DNA from: Bacteroidota bacterium
GTDB lineage: Bacteria; Bacteroidota; Bacteroidia; Sphingobacteriales; Sphingobacteriaceae
NCBI GenBank assembly: GCA_013286985.1
Contig: JABDEQ010000063.1
Location: 1 to 14,861 of the forward strand
Length of the DNA: 14,861 nucleotides
Reading direction: 5' to 3'
In this document: one piece after another, positions 5,685-12,831 of the stretch
Layout: the number at the start of each line of letters is the position of its first letter
How positions within the stretch are numbered: the stretch's first letter is position 1
The notes under the pieces: generated by a model
The model's input: the letters and a program-made list of their open reading frames with translations, nothing else
Database searches by the model: none
Told to the model about the DNA's origin: nothing
Made by a program: the position numbers and the translations under genes

Positions 5685-6386
5685 CTATTTAATCAGCTTT
5701 TCCAGATGGTAATGTTGAAGCACCATAAAGCTTAAAAACGACATCAGATCAACCAATGCATGCGTAAGAATTAACACCTTTATGTTGCGGTACCACTGAT
5801 AATGTATGGCAAAAACAACGCCGAAGCAAAAAGTAAATATGGTTTGGGTTAGGCTCATATAGCGATAATGCATTAGCGCGAAAAACAAAGCCGAAATAAT
5901 TACCGGCATGTATTTGTTTTTAAACAATAGCTCGAGGCGCGGAACCAGGTAGCCCCTGAATATGAGCTCTTCGGTAAAGCCGGCAGTTATCGCACTAAAG
6001 AAAACCATGGGCAGGCTCTTACTTAGCACCGTTAGCATCTGTATAGTTACATGAGGATCGTCGTGATAGCCGAATAATTTAGGAATTACTGCCACCATAC
6101 CCGCACCCATTTTTAGCAGCAATAAAGCACCAAAGGAAGCCGGATAAAACCAGAAACCGTAGGGTTTATCTTTCCATAATAAAAAATCGTTACACTCGGC
6201 CCTGTGGGCATAAACATACAGAACAAGTATCCATACCCAAAAAAACAGCCGTGAATAAAGCAAAAACGGAATGGTGATTTTGTAACCCAAAAAAAACTGA
6301 TGTCCTATTAAAGGATAAAAAAGCAGTGCTATTAATAAACCGCCAATTAAAACATTTTTATTCGGTGTTACAGTTTTAACGTCCAT
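5685..6386 (-). CDS. CPBP family intramembrane metalloprotease
   Basis: This 233-residue protein has about six to seven membrane segments. It carries all three CPBP (Abi/CAAX protease) motifs: EELIFRG with Glu139, Glu140 and Arg144; FALMHYRY with His173; and THALVDL with His209 and Asp213. These residues bind the catalytic metal and water within the membrane. Relatives cleave prenylated CAAX proteins or peptides, or protect against bacteriocins; the substrate here cannot be told. No exporter or peptide gene adjoins it, so a bacteriocin role is not supported. A perfect palindrome at 6409-6425 lies 23 nt upstream of the start codon. Confidence 0.88.
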   Translation of the reverse strand: MDVKTVTPNKNVLIGGLLIALLFYPLIGHQFFLGYKITIPFLLYSRLFFWVWILVLYVYAHRAECNDFLLWKDKPYGFWFYPASFGALLLLKMGAGMVAVIPKLFGYHDDPHVTIQMLTVLSKSLPMVFFSAITAGFTEELIFRGYLVPRLELLFKNKYMPVIISALFFALMHYRYMSLTQTIFTFCFGVVFAIHYQWYRNIKVLILTHALVDLMSFLSFMVLQHYHLEKLIK

Positions 6387-6408
6387 TAAGTGATAAGTGT
6401 TGTGGTGG

Positions 6409-6425
6409 CATTAGCTGCGCTAATG
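6409..6425. promoter_or_regulatory. Palindrome upstream of the CPBP gene
   Basis: CATTAGC-TGC-GCTAATG is a perfect 7-bp inverted repeat 23 nt upstream of the start codon. Size and position suit an operator or a leader hairpin. Confidence 0.35.
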
Positions 6426-6468
6426 TAACTGAAGTTGGGTATAACTTTTAATATTTTTTAAAAAGATT

Positions 6469-6582
6469 GGCAGCCATGCCCCTGTTGGTGTTGCCACCAA
6501 CAGGTAACGTAAAGCTTTTATGGAGTATAAGCCCCACGGTTTGTTGATGACAACACCTATGGTGACAACACCGACAAGGGCA
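6469..6582. repeat. Dispersed palindromic repeat, copy 2
   Basis: Positions 6469-6557 match copy 1 (4810-4898) with one mismatch, at the inner part of the left inverted repeat. The right end differs by a duplication: ACAACACC, TATGGTG and ACAACACC again before GACAAGGGCA. This makes the copy about 15 bp longer than copy 1. Same orientation, 1.66 kb apart. Confidence 0.85.
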
Positions 6583-6608
6583 GGTTATTTTAAATTACTA
6601 ATGTGCAC

Positions 6609-6642
6609 AAAAAAAAGCTCTCGAGTTTTTACCCGGGAGCTT
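6609..6642 (-). terminator. Intrinsic terminator of the RRM gene
   Basis: On the minus strand AGCTCCCGGG, a TAAAAA loop and CTCGAGAGCT form a stem with one mismatch. A run of eight T follows. It lies 28 nt past the RRM stop codon. Confidence 0.8.
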
Positions 6643-6669
6643 CTTCAATAAAAGAAAATTTATAGGATA

Positions 6670-6963
6670 TTAATTTCGTCTGAAACCACCGTTTTTGTTG
6701 CCAGCGCCGGTAAAGCCCGGACCTTTGTCTTCTGCAACGTTAACTGTAATGCGGCGACCATAATAGCTTGCACCATTCATGCAGCGTATGGCTTCTTTGG
6801 CTTCGTCGTCATTTACCATTTCAACAAAACCAAAACCTTTACTCTCTTTTGTTTCGCGGTCTTTTATGATTCTAAGCGACTTTACAGGCCCAAAATCACC
6901 AAAAACAGCAGTCAATTCGGCCTCATCCACCTGTAGCGGAAGGCCGGCAATAAATACTTTCAT
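6670..6963 (-). CDS. RRM-domain RNA-binding protein
   Basis: The 97-residue protein is a single RNA recognition motif with a short glycine-rich tail (GFTGAGNKNGGFRRN). RNP2 is VFIAGL (3-8) and RNP1 is KGFGFVEM (42-49); both keep the aromatic residues that stack on RNA. The start at 6963 puts RNP2 at the usual place, so the longer frame to 7026 is not used. In bacteria such small RRM proteins bind single-stranded RNA and are often induced by cold; targets here are unknown. A weak promoter (TTG, 22 nt, TACCTTTA at 6990-6983) and a strong terminator (6609-6642) make it a monocistronic unit. Confidence 0.92.
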   Translation of the reverse strand: MKVFIAGLPLQVDEAELTAVFGDFGPVKSLRIIKDRETKESKGFGFVEMVNDDEAKEAIRCMNGASYYGRRITVNVAEDKGPGFTGAGNKNGGFRRN

Positions 6964-6982
6964 CAATGTTTTTAAATTTAAG

Positions 6983-7015
6983 TAAAGGTACGCAAAATAA
7001 GCCAATTTTCGGCAA
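6983..7015 (-). promoter_or_regulatory. Possible promoter of the RRM gene
   Basis: TTG (7015-7013), 22 nt, then TACCTTTA (6990-6983), a 7/8 match to TAnnTTTG. The spacing is slightly long. The predicted leader is about 15 nt. Confidence 0.3.
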
Positions 7016-7102
7016 GCTAATGGCAAAAGGCTAAGGATGAAACACTTTTATTACGTTTAAATTACTTTAAGCAATGATGAAAGATACAGGTATTTACCTT
7101 AC

Positions 7103-7347
7103 CATTAATGCATTAGCGTATTGACTCACCCTATCATCTCCGCCTAAAGTCGGATCGACATCCTTCTCTTCGCTGCGCGAAAAGAGGGAGTAGCGAAAAA
7201 AGAAAAAACTTTCCCCAACCCTCTTTCCGCCACAGGCGGAGAGAGGGTCGACCAGCGCAGCGTTGTCGGGGTGAGTCAACTCTACGAGCGACATTAACGC
7301 CAGTAAAAAAAACTGTAAACTGCCAACTAAAAACTGCTAACTAAAAG
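7103..7347. repeat. Composite palindromic element 4 with heptamer tail
   Basis: The element holds GACTCACCC (from 7122) and its inverse GGGGTGAGTC (about 7269-7278). A near-perfect hairpin starts CCCTCTTTCCGCC and ends GGCGGAGAGAGGG (about 7219-7247). On the right is a five-unit heptamer array, CTGTAAA, CTGCCAA, CTAAAAA, CTGCTAA, CTAAAAG (7313-7347). The same modules occur at 13277-13511 in a different order. The array ends 3 nt from the dioxygenase stop codon. It fills most of the 387-bp gap between the RRM and dioxygenase genes; the rest (6991-7102) holds nothing convincing. Confidence 0.75.
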
Positions 7348-7350
7348 AAT

Positions 7351-8331
7351 CTACCACTTATCCAACCCCAGCAATTTGCGGCCCAGCTCATTTAGTTTAG
7401 CGGTGCCATATTTAGTTTGTTCCCAACGGCGCGGATCACCGGGGAAAGCATAGCCTTCAGGTGCTTTCCTGTCGCGCCACGAGCTGATGCGCCATTGCCG
7501 GAGCTCTTCATTATCTTCCTGTGCCGGCATCATGGCTATGTATTGGGCAATACGCACCTTATCGGTAGTACGATTGGGCCGTATACCATGTGGCTGCAAA
7601 CTGTTAAATATCAGCAGATCACCGGCCTCCATTTTTACTTTCTCGATATGGAAACCGGTAACATCCGGCTTAAAATGATCGCGGTCGGCGGGCTGGGTAT
7701 GCTTCCAGTCGTTATAAGTGCGCATCAGTTCGGGCACACATTGAAAGCCACCCATGTTTTCGTCCGTTTGGTCAGCTAGCGCCAGCACGCCCTGTACGTT
7801 TTGCGGCTGTGTTTCAGGGTCATAATCCCAGTGTATAAAGCCCTTGTATTCAAAGCCAGGCTGTATGGGGAAGTTAAGGTTGGCCCTGTCAATGGTTACC
7901 CACAGCTTTTCGGTACCCCAAATATCTACAAAGGCATCATATACCCGCTGCACCTGACGGTTATCCCACAAATATTGGTGGTTGTATACCTCAACCATAC
8001 CGGTATTGGTTAGCTCTTTCATTTGCATTTCGGCACGTGGCGCAGTATACCATGTTTCGGGTTTGTTAGAATCTTTCTCCTCAAACTGCCATAAGAAATC
8101 AGCCAAACGGTACACCTGGTCTTTGGGTACCGCATTTTTTATAACGATGTAGCCATTGTCAATCCAAAAGCCCCAATCGGCCTCGCTTAGCACACGTAGG
8201 GGTTTACCGTTACTGCGGTCATTTAGTTTAATATTGCTGGTTTTGGCGGTCGAAGGATTGCCGGGGATGTCTTTATGCGCCGCATTAGGTGCCATGCCGG
8301 TGGCGGTAGTATTTGTTTCAGTATTCATCAT
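7351..8331 (-). CDS. Phytanoyl-CoA dioxygenase (PhyH) family protein
   Basis: This 326-residue protein belongs to the Fe(II)/2-oxoglutarate-dependent PhyH group. The iron ligands are visible as HWD (His167, Asp169) and the distal His248 in LQPHGIRPNR. Arg251 or Arg260 (DKVRIAQY) probably holds the 2-oxoglutarate. WGFWIDNGYIVIKNAVP (53-69) is the typical N-terminal strand of the fold. Residues 1-40 are Thr/Asn/Ala-rich and likely disordered. Such enzymes hydroxylate small molecules; the substrate cannot be deduced. A perfect -7 box (8352-8359) lies upstream. An AraC regulator 1.2 kb away could be related, but two genes and a repeat intervene. Confidence 0.87.
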   Translation of the reverse strand: MMNTETNTTATGMAPNAAHKDIPGNPSTAKTSNIKLNDRSNGKPLRVLSEADWGFWIDNGYIVIKNAVPKDQVYRLADFLWQFEEKDSNKPETWYTAPRAEMQMKELTNTGMVEVYNHQYLWDNRQVQRVYDAFVDIWGTEKLWVTIDRANLNFPIQPGFEYKGFIHWDYDPETQPQNVQGVLALADQTDENMGGFQCVPELMRTYNDWKHTQPADRDHFKPDVTGFHIEKVKMEAGDLLIFNSLQPHGIRPNRTTDKVRIAQYIAMMPAQEDNEELRQWRISSWRDRKAPEGYAFPGDPRRWEQTKYGTAKLNELGRKLLGLDKW

Positions 8332-8351
8332 AATTTATCTATTGGTTATAA

Positions 8352-8359
8352 CAAAATTA
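8352..8359 (-). promoter_or_regulatory. -7 box of the PhyH gene
   Basis: TAATTTTG on the minus strand matches TAnnTTTG fully, giving a leader of about 17 nt. The -33 region is weak, which may suggest an activator. Confidence 0.45.
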
Positions 8360-8468
8360 CCTATCGCTAAAAATTAAAACTACCCGTTAAATGACCAATA
8401 TTTGTACTCTATTGATATTTATAATGATTTTTAGTGTATATTAAGGTAAATATCAGTCATTTGTTGCT

Positions 8469-8499
8469 TTTGTTATTTACAAATCAATTTGTATTTTAG
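8469..8499 (+). promoter_or_regulatory. Promoter of the DUF4359-like gene
   Basis: TTTG (8469-8472), exactly 19 nt, then TATTTTAG (8492-8499; 7/8 match). The predicted leader is about 15 nt. This is among the clearest Bacteroidetes promoters in the window. Confidence 0.65.
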
Positions 8500-8517
8500 C
8501 GCAAACCTTATTTACAG

Positions 8518-8805
8518 ATGAAAAAACTCTTATACGTGTTAGCCGTTATAGTATTATTGTTAATAATAACAAACCCCGGTTACAGTTCATTTACCAAATT
8601 TTTAGGTCCGCAGGAAATTAAAACAGCCAACAGAAAAGCCAATTTACTAGTGTGCAGCATTTACAGTGCAGATAAAAAAAATTACTTTGCCATATTTAAT
8701 GGATTTTATGAAATAAGCAGGTACAAAGGCCGCGTTGTAGCTAAAGACAGTTTAAAAAGTTTGGATAGTTTAACCACTGAAAGTCCCCTTAAAACAGCCG
8801 ATTAA
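8518..8805 (+). CDS. DUF4359-like small membrane-anchored protein
   Basis: The 95-residue product starts with a hydrophobic anchor or uncleaved signal (KKLLYVLAVIVLLLIIT, to about residue 18). This is directly followed by NPGYSSFTKFL, and later by NLLVCSIYSADKKNYFAIFNG. A TM helix followed by 'NP...f..F' and a 'R.N...fSIY......y.gifg.f' strand is the pattern of DUF4359, a family of unknown function. The call rests on motif memory only. The tail is Ser/Lys/Asp-rich. Its stop codon is 4 nt before heptamer element 5. Confidence 0.7.
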   Translation: MKKLLYVLAVIVLLLIITNPGYSSFTKFLGPQEIKTANRKANLLVCSIYSADKKNYFAIFNGFYEISRYKGRVVAKDSLKSLDSLTTESPLKTAD

Positions 8806-8809
8806 ATCA

Positions 8810-8969
8810 GTTGGCAGTTATCAGTTTTTAGTTTTTGTTTTTAATAGCTTGTTGTAGAGACACGCGTAGAGTTGCAGTTTGCAAATCTCGGCTTGCAGTT
8901 TTCCCTCTTTATGATATGCTATACGAAAGGGGATCGAAAAGAAAACTGCCAAAACTACAAGCTGAGAAC
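8810..8969. repeat. Palindromic heptamer-array element 5
   Basis: The left array is GTTGGCA, GTTATCA, GTTTTTA, GTTTTTG (8810-8837). The right part has CTGCCAA (8946-8952) and CTGAGAA. Positions 8874-8968 are a diverged direct copy of 1134-1227, sharing GCAAATCTCGG, the CCCTCTTTATGAT stretch and GAAAACTGCC. It starts directly after the DUF4359-like stop codon and accounts for most of the gap to 9060. Confidence 0.75.
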
Positions 8970-9059
8970 TCTCGTCAGATGAGTCTACATGCCAACACCG
9001 CCCCATAACCCATCATCCTTCCCTTCCGTATAAATCATTTGTATAAACCTTAAGTGCAA

Positions 9060-9491
9060 ATGAAAAAGCTAACTCTCATTATATTATTAACAGCGTGTAC
9101 CTTTATATCCAACTCACAAACCCATATTACCCTGGCCGATCAGCAGGCCATGACCATGCTGAAAAACTTTTATACCGCCTATATGACCGAAGTTGCCACC
9201 GGCAGCGCACATAACTTTGAAAAAAAACTACAGAAAATTCAAAAAAAATATTGCACCCCAAAGCTGATGGATAAAATACCGGCGATAATTGACCGTACCA
9301 ATATCGATCCGTTTTTGAAGGCGCAGGATAGTAACATTGAAAACTTAAAAAGCCTTACTTTTCAAAAAGATAACAAAGCGGCCGATTTGTTTATTGTTTC
9401 TTATACCGATATTTACAGGCACAATAAAACCACTATTAAACTAGCTGTAATAAAGCAAAACGACAGTTTTAAAATCGACGGTGTTTTTTAG
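9060..9491 (+). CDS. DUF3828-like secreted protein
   Basis: The 143-residue protein has a signal peptide (MKKLTLIILLTACTFISNSQ, cleavage near residue 20) and a mature domain of about 120 residues. The order 'L.nFY.aY', KKYCTPKLMDKI, DPFLKAQDSN and a terminal 'FKIDGVF' strand fits DUF3828, small periplasmic proteins of unknown role. The single cysteine at residue 15 is not in a convincing lipobox. The ATG at 9060 is preferred over a GTG two codons earlier because it directly precedes the Lys-Lys of the signal peptide. The AraC gene follows after 34 nt, so co-transcription is possible. Confidence 0.78.
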   Translation: MKKLTLIILLTACTFISNSQTHITLADQQAMTMLKNFYTAYMTEVATGSAHNFEKKLQKIQKKYCTPKLMDKIPAIIDRTNIDPFLKAQDSNIENLKSLTFQKDNKAADLFIVSYTDIYRHNKTTIKLAVIKQNDSFKIDGVF

Positions 9492-9498
9492 GGGGATA

Positions 9499-9518
9499 AT
9501 AATTGTTTAACCAATTAT
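9499..9518 (+). promoter_or_regulatory. Palindrome before the AraC gene
   Basis: ATAATTG, a 6-nt spacer and CAATTAT form a perfect inverted repeat ending 7 nt before the AraC start codon. It could be an autoregulatory site or a leader hairpin that gates translation. Confidence 0.35.
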
Positions 9519-9525
9519 CTCTGCA

Positions 9526-10371
9526 ATGAAAAAGCTGCAACTGGAACAAGTGCAACCCGATATGGGCAGTTCGTTTACCATACTGAACCCGCATTTAAGC
9601 ACTACGTTTTTGTGGCATCTGCACCCCGAATATGAAATTGTTTATGTAGAAAGTCCCGGCGGACCGCGCCATGTGGGTGATCATATTTCGCGCTACGAAG
9701 GATCCGACCTGGTGTTTATTGGTCCAAACATACCACACCTTAATTTTGACTATGGCGTAAATGCCGATTGCCGGCAGGTGGTGGTACAAATGCGCGAAAA
9801 CTTTTTAGGCGAGCCTTTTTTTAATAATCCTGAAATGGCCGCTATTAAGCAGCTTTTTAAACGAGCTAGTTACGGAATTGCTTTTTATGGCGATACCAGG
9901 CTTAAAGCCGCCGCCGCCCTTAAACACTTGCAGAGCCTTAACCAATTCGATCAGCTGTTAAGCCTGCTTAGCATATTTCAGTTGCTGGCTACCAGCAACG
10001 AGGTACAGATATTGAATAACGTACCCGCTGCCAATAAAGCTTTCGAGAAACAGCAAAAACGAATGGATTTTATTTATAAATATGTGGAGCAGCATTATCA
10101 CAAAAAAACTGATGTTAACCACATAGCGCAGCAAACAAACCTTACCACTGCTGCCTTTTGCCGCTATTTTAAAAAGCAAACTAAACTCACCTTTACCGAT
10201 TTTGTAAACCAGTACCGCATCGGCGAAGCCAAAAACCTGCTGCTGCAACACAAAACCATAACCGAAGCCTGCTTCGCCACGGGCTTTGAACAACTGAGCT
10301 ATTTTAATAAAACATTTAAAAAATTAACTGGTGAAAATCCATCGGCCTTTAGGAAAAGAAATGCGGGGTAG
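9526..10371 (+). CDS. AraC family transcriptional regulator with cupin domain
   Basis: The 281-residue protein has an N-terminal cupin sensor (about 15-100; FLWHLHPEYEIVYV, then GSDLVFIGPNIPHLNF) and a C-terminal AraC/XylS DNA-binding domain (about 178-278). That domain contains two helix-turn-helix units: VNHIAQQTNLTTAAFCRYFK and ITEACFATGFEQLSYFNKTF. The signature end is LTGENPSAFRK. Such regulators usually sense a small molecule, often a sugar, and activate a nearby operon. Here the nearest enzyme is the PhyH dioxygenase, so a link is possible but unproven. Confidence 0.93.
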   Translation: MKKLQLEQVQPDMGSSFTILNPHLSTTFLWHLHPEYEIVYVESPGGPRHVGDHISRYEGSDLVFIGPNIPHLNFDYGVNADCRQVVVQMRENFLGEPFFNNPEMAAIKQLFKRASYGIAFYGDTRLKAAAALKHLQSLNQFDQLLSLLSIFQLLATSNEVQILNNVPAANKAFEKQQKRMDFIYKYVEQHYHKKTDVNHIAQQTNLTTAAFCRYFKKQTKLTFTDFVNQYRIGEAKNLLLQHKTITEACFATGFEQLSYFNKTFKKLTGENPSAFRKRNAG

Positions 10372-10408
10372 GATAACAAGACGGGTTTTTTCTTCCTCTC
10401 TACACTCT

Positions 10409-10515
10409 GTCATCGAACGAGGGTACCGAGGAGAAATCTTTTATGACAGGCTTAGTTCGTCGTGCATAGTTCGCAGTGCATGAAGCAGAAGATTTCTCAT
10501 TACATTCGAAATGAC
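10409..10515. repeat. GTCAT...ATGAC palindromic element
   Basis: The ends are GTCATCGAA (10409-10417) and TTCGAAATGAC (10505-10515). Inside lies a perfect 10-bp inverted repeat, GAGAAATCTT (10431-10440) with AAGATTTCTC (10489-10498). It fills the gap between the convergent AraC and lipoprotein genes, where a bidirectional terminator is expected. It lacks heptamers, so it is a second repeat family. Confidence 0.75.
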
Positions 10516-10524
10516 AACGGGTTT

Positions 10525-11109
10525 TTACTTCAGCTTCAAATCAAAGCTGCCTTCAACGCGGTAATAGGGCGAGTTGGCTTTATCGTCTTTAGCTAAAAAG
10601 GTTACAAAGGTGCCTTTGGCTAACTGGCTGCCCTGGTTGTAGGTATCAAGGGTAATGCTGCCAATATCATTATTTTGCGGGTATTTACTGAGCGATAACT
10701 GCATGGCTGGTTTCTGCGCATCGGTACTGAACAAAAACTGACCGCCGGCCACATTACTGTTAATATTACTATTGGCGTAGCCCGATGAACTGATGCCAAA
10801 GCTCATGCTATGTAACTTATTAATAGCGGTAATGCCAAAGTAATTGGTATTGGCATCAACGTGTACATTTATAAAGGCGATAGAATCATGTGCGGCGTCA
10901 AAAACATAGGTGCTATCGTTAAACTTTATCTGTAGCGTACCCGATACTGCCAGGAAATTACCGGGCGATGCCATTAGCGGACTATCGGCATTTAAAGTTG
11001 TTTTTGAGTCGGGTTGGGTCGTAGCATCGTCCTTCTGGCAAGATGATATAATTGCCATTATAAGGATTAATACAGAAAATAACAGATAAGTAAATCTCCT
11101 ATTACCCAT
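10525..11109 (-). CDS. Putative lipoprotein, beta-rich (194 aa)
   Basis: An N-terminal hydrophobic stretch (YLLFSVLILIMAII, 8-21) ends in the lipobox IISSC with Cys24 as the lipidated residue, then QKDD. The mature part (25-194) is rich in Ser, Asn and beta strands (FLAVSGTLQIKFNDSTYVF; YYRVEGSFDLKLK at the end) and lacks catalytic motifs. It is probably exported to the outer membrane. Gene order places it downstream of the BamA-like barrel gene in the same direction, but a 287-bp palindrome-bearing gap separates them. Function is unknown. Confidence 0.82.
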   Translation of the reverse strand: MGNRRFTYLLFSVLILIMAIISSCQKDDATTQPDSKTTLNADSPLMASPGNFLAVSGTLQIKFNDSTYVFDAAHDSIAFINVHVDANTNYFGITAINKLHSMSFGISSSGYANSNINSNVAGGQFLFSTDAQKPAMQLSLSKYPQNNDIGSITLDTYNQGSQLAKGTFVTFLAKDDKANSPYYRVEGSFDLKLK

Positions 11110-11221
11110 GATTAAGATTTGTTACTATAAATCTACTAAACTATAAACGAATTTAAACTATCAATGGTTGCCAATAATTATAATTTAATCAACTTTTTAA
11201 CAAAATTTAACTTTCTGAGAG

Positions 11222-11398
11222 CGAAAAGCTTAAAGCATGTATAAGAGCTGAAAGCAAAAAGCTTAAAGCAGAAAGCAGGTATAAGAGAAGAATGAAAAAT
11301 CTTTCAACCCACATTTTCTAAATTCAAGCTTTCAGCTTTCGTCTCTCTGCTTTAAGCTTTTTGCTTTTGGCTCTCTGCTTTAAGCTTTATGCTCCACT
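11222..11398. repeat. Long heptamer palindrome of the CTTTAAG family (element 6)
   Basis: Ten consecutive 7-nt units run from 11329 to 11398: CTTTCAG, CTTTCGT, CTCTCTG, CTTTAAG, CTTTTTG, CTTTTGG, CTCTCTG, CTTTAAG, CTTTATG, CTCCACT. The left side (11222-11282) is the inverse, including CTGAAAG, CAAAAAG, CTTAAAG and CAGAAAG. Positions 11251-11272 and 11346-11367 are a perfect 22-bp inverted repeat. The last unit overlaps the stop codon of the barrel gene. The sequence differs from the CTGCCAA family but keeps its 7-nt phase and CT-initial units. The AT-rich part at 11110-11221 shows nothing else convincing. Confidence 0.85.
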
Positions 11399-12680
11399 AA
11401 AATATCTCGCCGACATTAATAAAAACACCGCGCGATCCCTGCATGCCTATACCATAGTCAATAGCGATGTTTGTTTTAGATACCTTGTTTAGTTTAAGGC
11501 GTATACCGGGGCCAAAGGCCGGCTGTATACTTTGCAACGATGTGCCCGGCGCTGCCGAAAATGATTGGGCATTGGCAAACACCACACCACCCACCAGGCC
11601 ATTGCGTGTAATGCCAAAACGGTATTCGGCCTCGGCATACAGCATCTGCGCGCCGCGGAACCTTCCCTGTATGTAACCGCGCCCTGTTCCGCTAAAGGTA
11701 TCCCAGGTGGTTGAAGGCAGATCCAGATAGGGCGGATAGCCGCCGAGCACCAGCCAGTTGTAACTCCACAGCGCCAGCACATTGTCCGACTGATCAGACA
11801 GCTTTACATAGGTGCGTACATCCAGCACTATTGATTGCCAGTCGCGGGTGCTGCCGAAGGCATCGGTATTATCTCTAAAAGTGACGGCGGCATACCATCC
11901 CCGCGAAGCATTAATAGAATTATCCCTGCTATCAAACAAGGCATTAAGGGTAGGGCCCGACGATATGGTATGCCCCTGTGCGCCATAAGCTTTGTAAAGC
12001 GACAAATCGCCATCAATAGTTCCCTTTTCGGTAATGTTAAAGTGATCGTCGAAAATATAGCCTATCCCCACAAAAACATTGGGGCAAATACGGCGCAGCA
12101 CCGTTTCTGAAAAACGGAAAAATGAGTAATCCATCGGGTCCTCATCCAAAATGCTCGAATTACTGCCAAGTCCCCAGGTACTTTCGGGGTATTTTAAAAA
12201 GCGGATATCACCCACAAAATTATAGACGTTATTTTTCGACCATATGCTTGATTGTATGGGGATGATGATCTGTTTAGTTTGTGTGTAAGCGGTATTGATA
12301 ATAATGGTGGATATTTTTGCATCGGGCGATAGCCTGAAGGCGATGTTGCCTGCCAGCGTAAGCGCCAGTTTTGATTGCAAAGTATAGCCCAGCGCGGGTA
12401 CTACCGATAGTACAGGCTTTGCTCCAACAGAATCGACCTTTGAGGACAGATTTTTTTTGCCGAACCGGCCGCCAATAACGTCGTACAGATCGAACTGGGC
12501 AACAGTATCAGCCTTCCGGGTAATTTTAACGGGGACAATGGTATCACCTTTTGGATGCTTAACCAGGGGTATAAATTTGTTATCGTCCTGTGCATGCAGC
12601 AAAACCGGTATCAATAAAATACATGCAAGTATTATACCTACCCGCAAAAAACGGTTTATAACCAACTGACGACTTTTCAA
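11397..12680 (-). CDS. Omp85/BamA-like outer-membrane beta-barrel protein
   Basis: The 427-residue protein has a signal peptide (hydrophobic 12-29, cleavage near HAQ, residue 31) and a short periplasmic part without clear POTRA repeats. A 16-strand-type barrel follows. It shows the surface-antigen (BamA C-terminal) features: LFDSRDNSINASRGWY (248-263), the lid-loop GRGYIQGRFRG with Arg334, and a C-terminal phenylalanine after NVGEIF. Full BamA is near 800 residues, so this is one of the short Omp85 proteins common in Bacteroidetes, whose role is unclear. The only usable start is a TTG at 12680; an in-frame stop upstream and absence of ATG force this. Confidence 0.85.
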   Translation of the reverse strand: MKSRQLVINRFLRVGIILACILLIPVLLHAQDDNKFIPLVKHPKGDTIVPVKITRKADTVAQFDLYDVIGGRFGKKNLSSKVDSVGAKPVLSVVPALGYTLQSKLALTLAGNIAFRLSPDAKISTIIINTAYTQTKQIIIPIQSSIWSKNNVYNFVGDIRFLKYPESTWGLGSNSSILDEDPMDYSFFRFSETVLRRICPNVFVGIGYIFDDHFNITEKGTIDGDLSLYKAYGAQGHTISSGPTLNALFDSRDNSINASRGWYAAVTFRDNTDAFGSTRDWQSIVLDVRTYVKLSDQSDNVLALWSYNWLVLGGYPPYLDLPSTTWDTFSGTGRGYIQGRFRGAQMLYAEAEYRFGITRNGLVGGVVFANAQSFSAAPGTSLQSIQPAFGPGIRLKLNKVSKTNIAIDYGIGMQGSRGVFINVGEIF

Positions 12681-12756
12681 TCTGCAATAATGAGGAATAA
12701 ATCTGAGTTTTATCTGGAGAAAGTAACATCAAATCATTCCTTTTTTGCTAAAAACA

Positions 12757-12788
12757 TTTGCTTTTTAAATTCAATAGCCGTATCTTTA
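12757..12788 (+). promoter_or_regulatory. Promoter of the terminase small-subunit gene
   Basis: TTTG (12757-12760), 20 nt, TATCTTTA (12781-12788; 7/8 match). The predicted start near 12792 leaves about 40 nt before the ATG at 12832, or 7 nt before an earlier ATG at 12799. The good host-type match suggests the gene is expressed. Confidence 0.6.
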
Positions 12789-12831
12789 CATCAATAAAAT
12801 GCCAATCGGCATATTTATCATAATCACCAGC

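Noticed and set aside
4810..6582. Insertion sequence or composite transposon
   Set aside because: The 89-bp repeats have inverted ends but no transposase lies in or between them.
7094..7294. 66-codon minus-strand ORF between the RRM and PhyH genes
   Set aside because: It is a reading frame through composite repeat element 4; the peptide reflects the palindromic modules.
7417..8013. Plus-strand ORFs opposite the PhyH gene
   Set aside because: They are shadows of the antisense strand; the PhyH frame carries conserved motifs over its full length.
12799..12831. Earlier ATG for the terminase small subunit
   Set aside because: It adds hydrophobic residues atypical for the family and leaves only about 7 nt of leader; it cannot be fully excluded.
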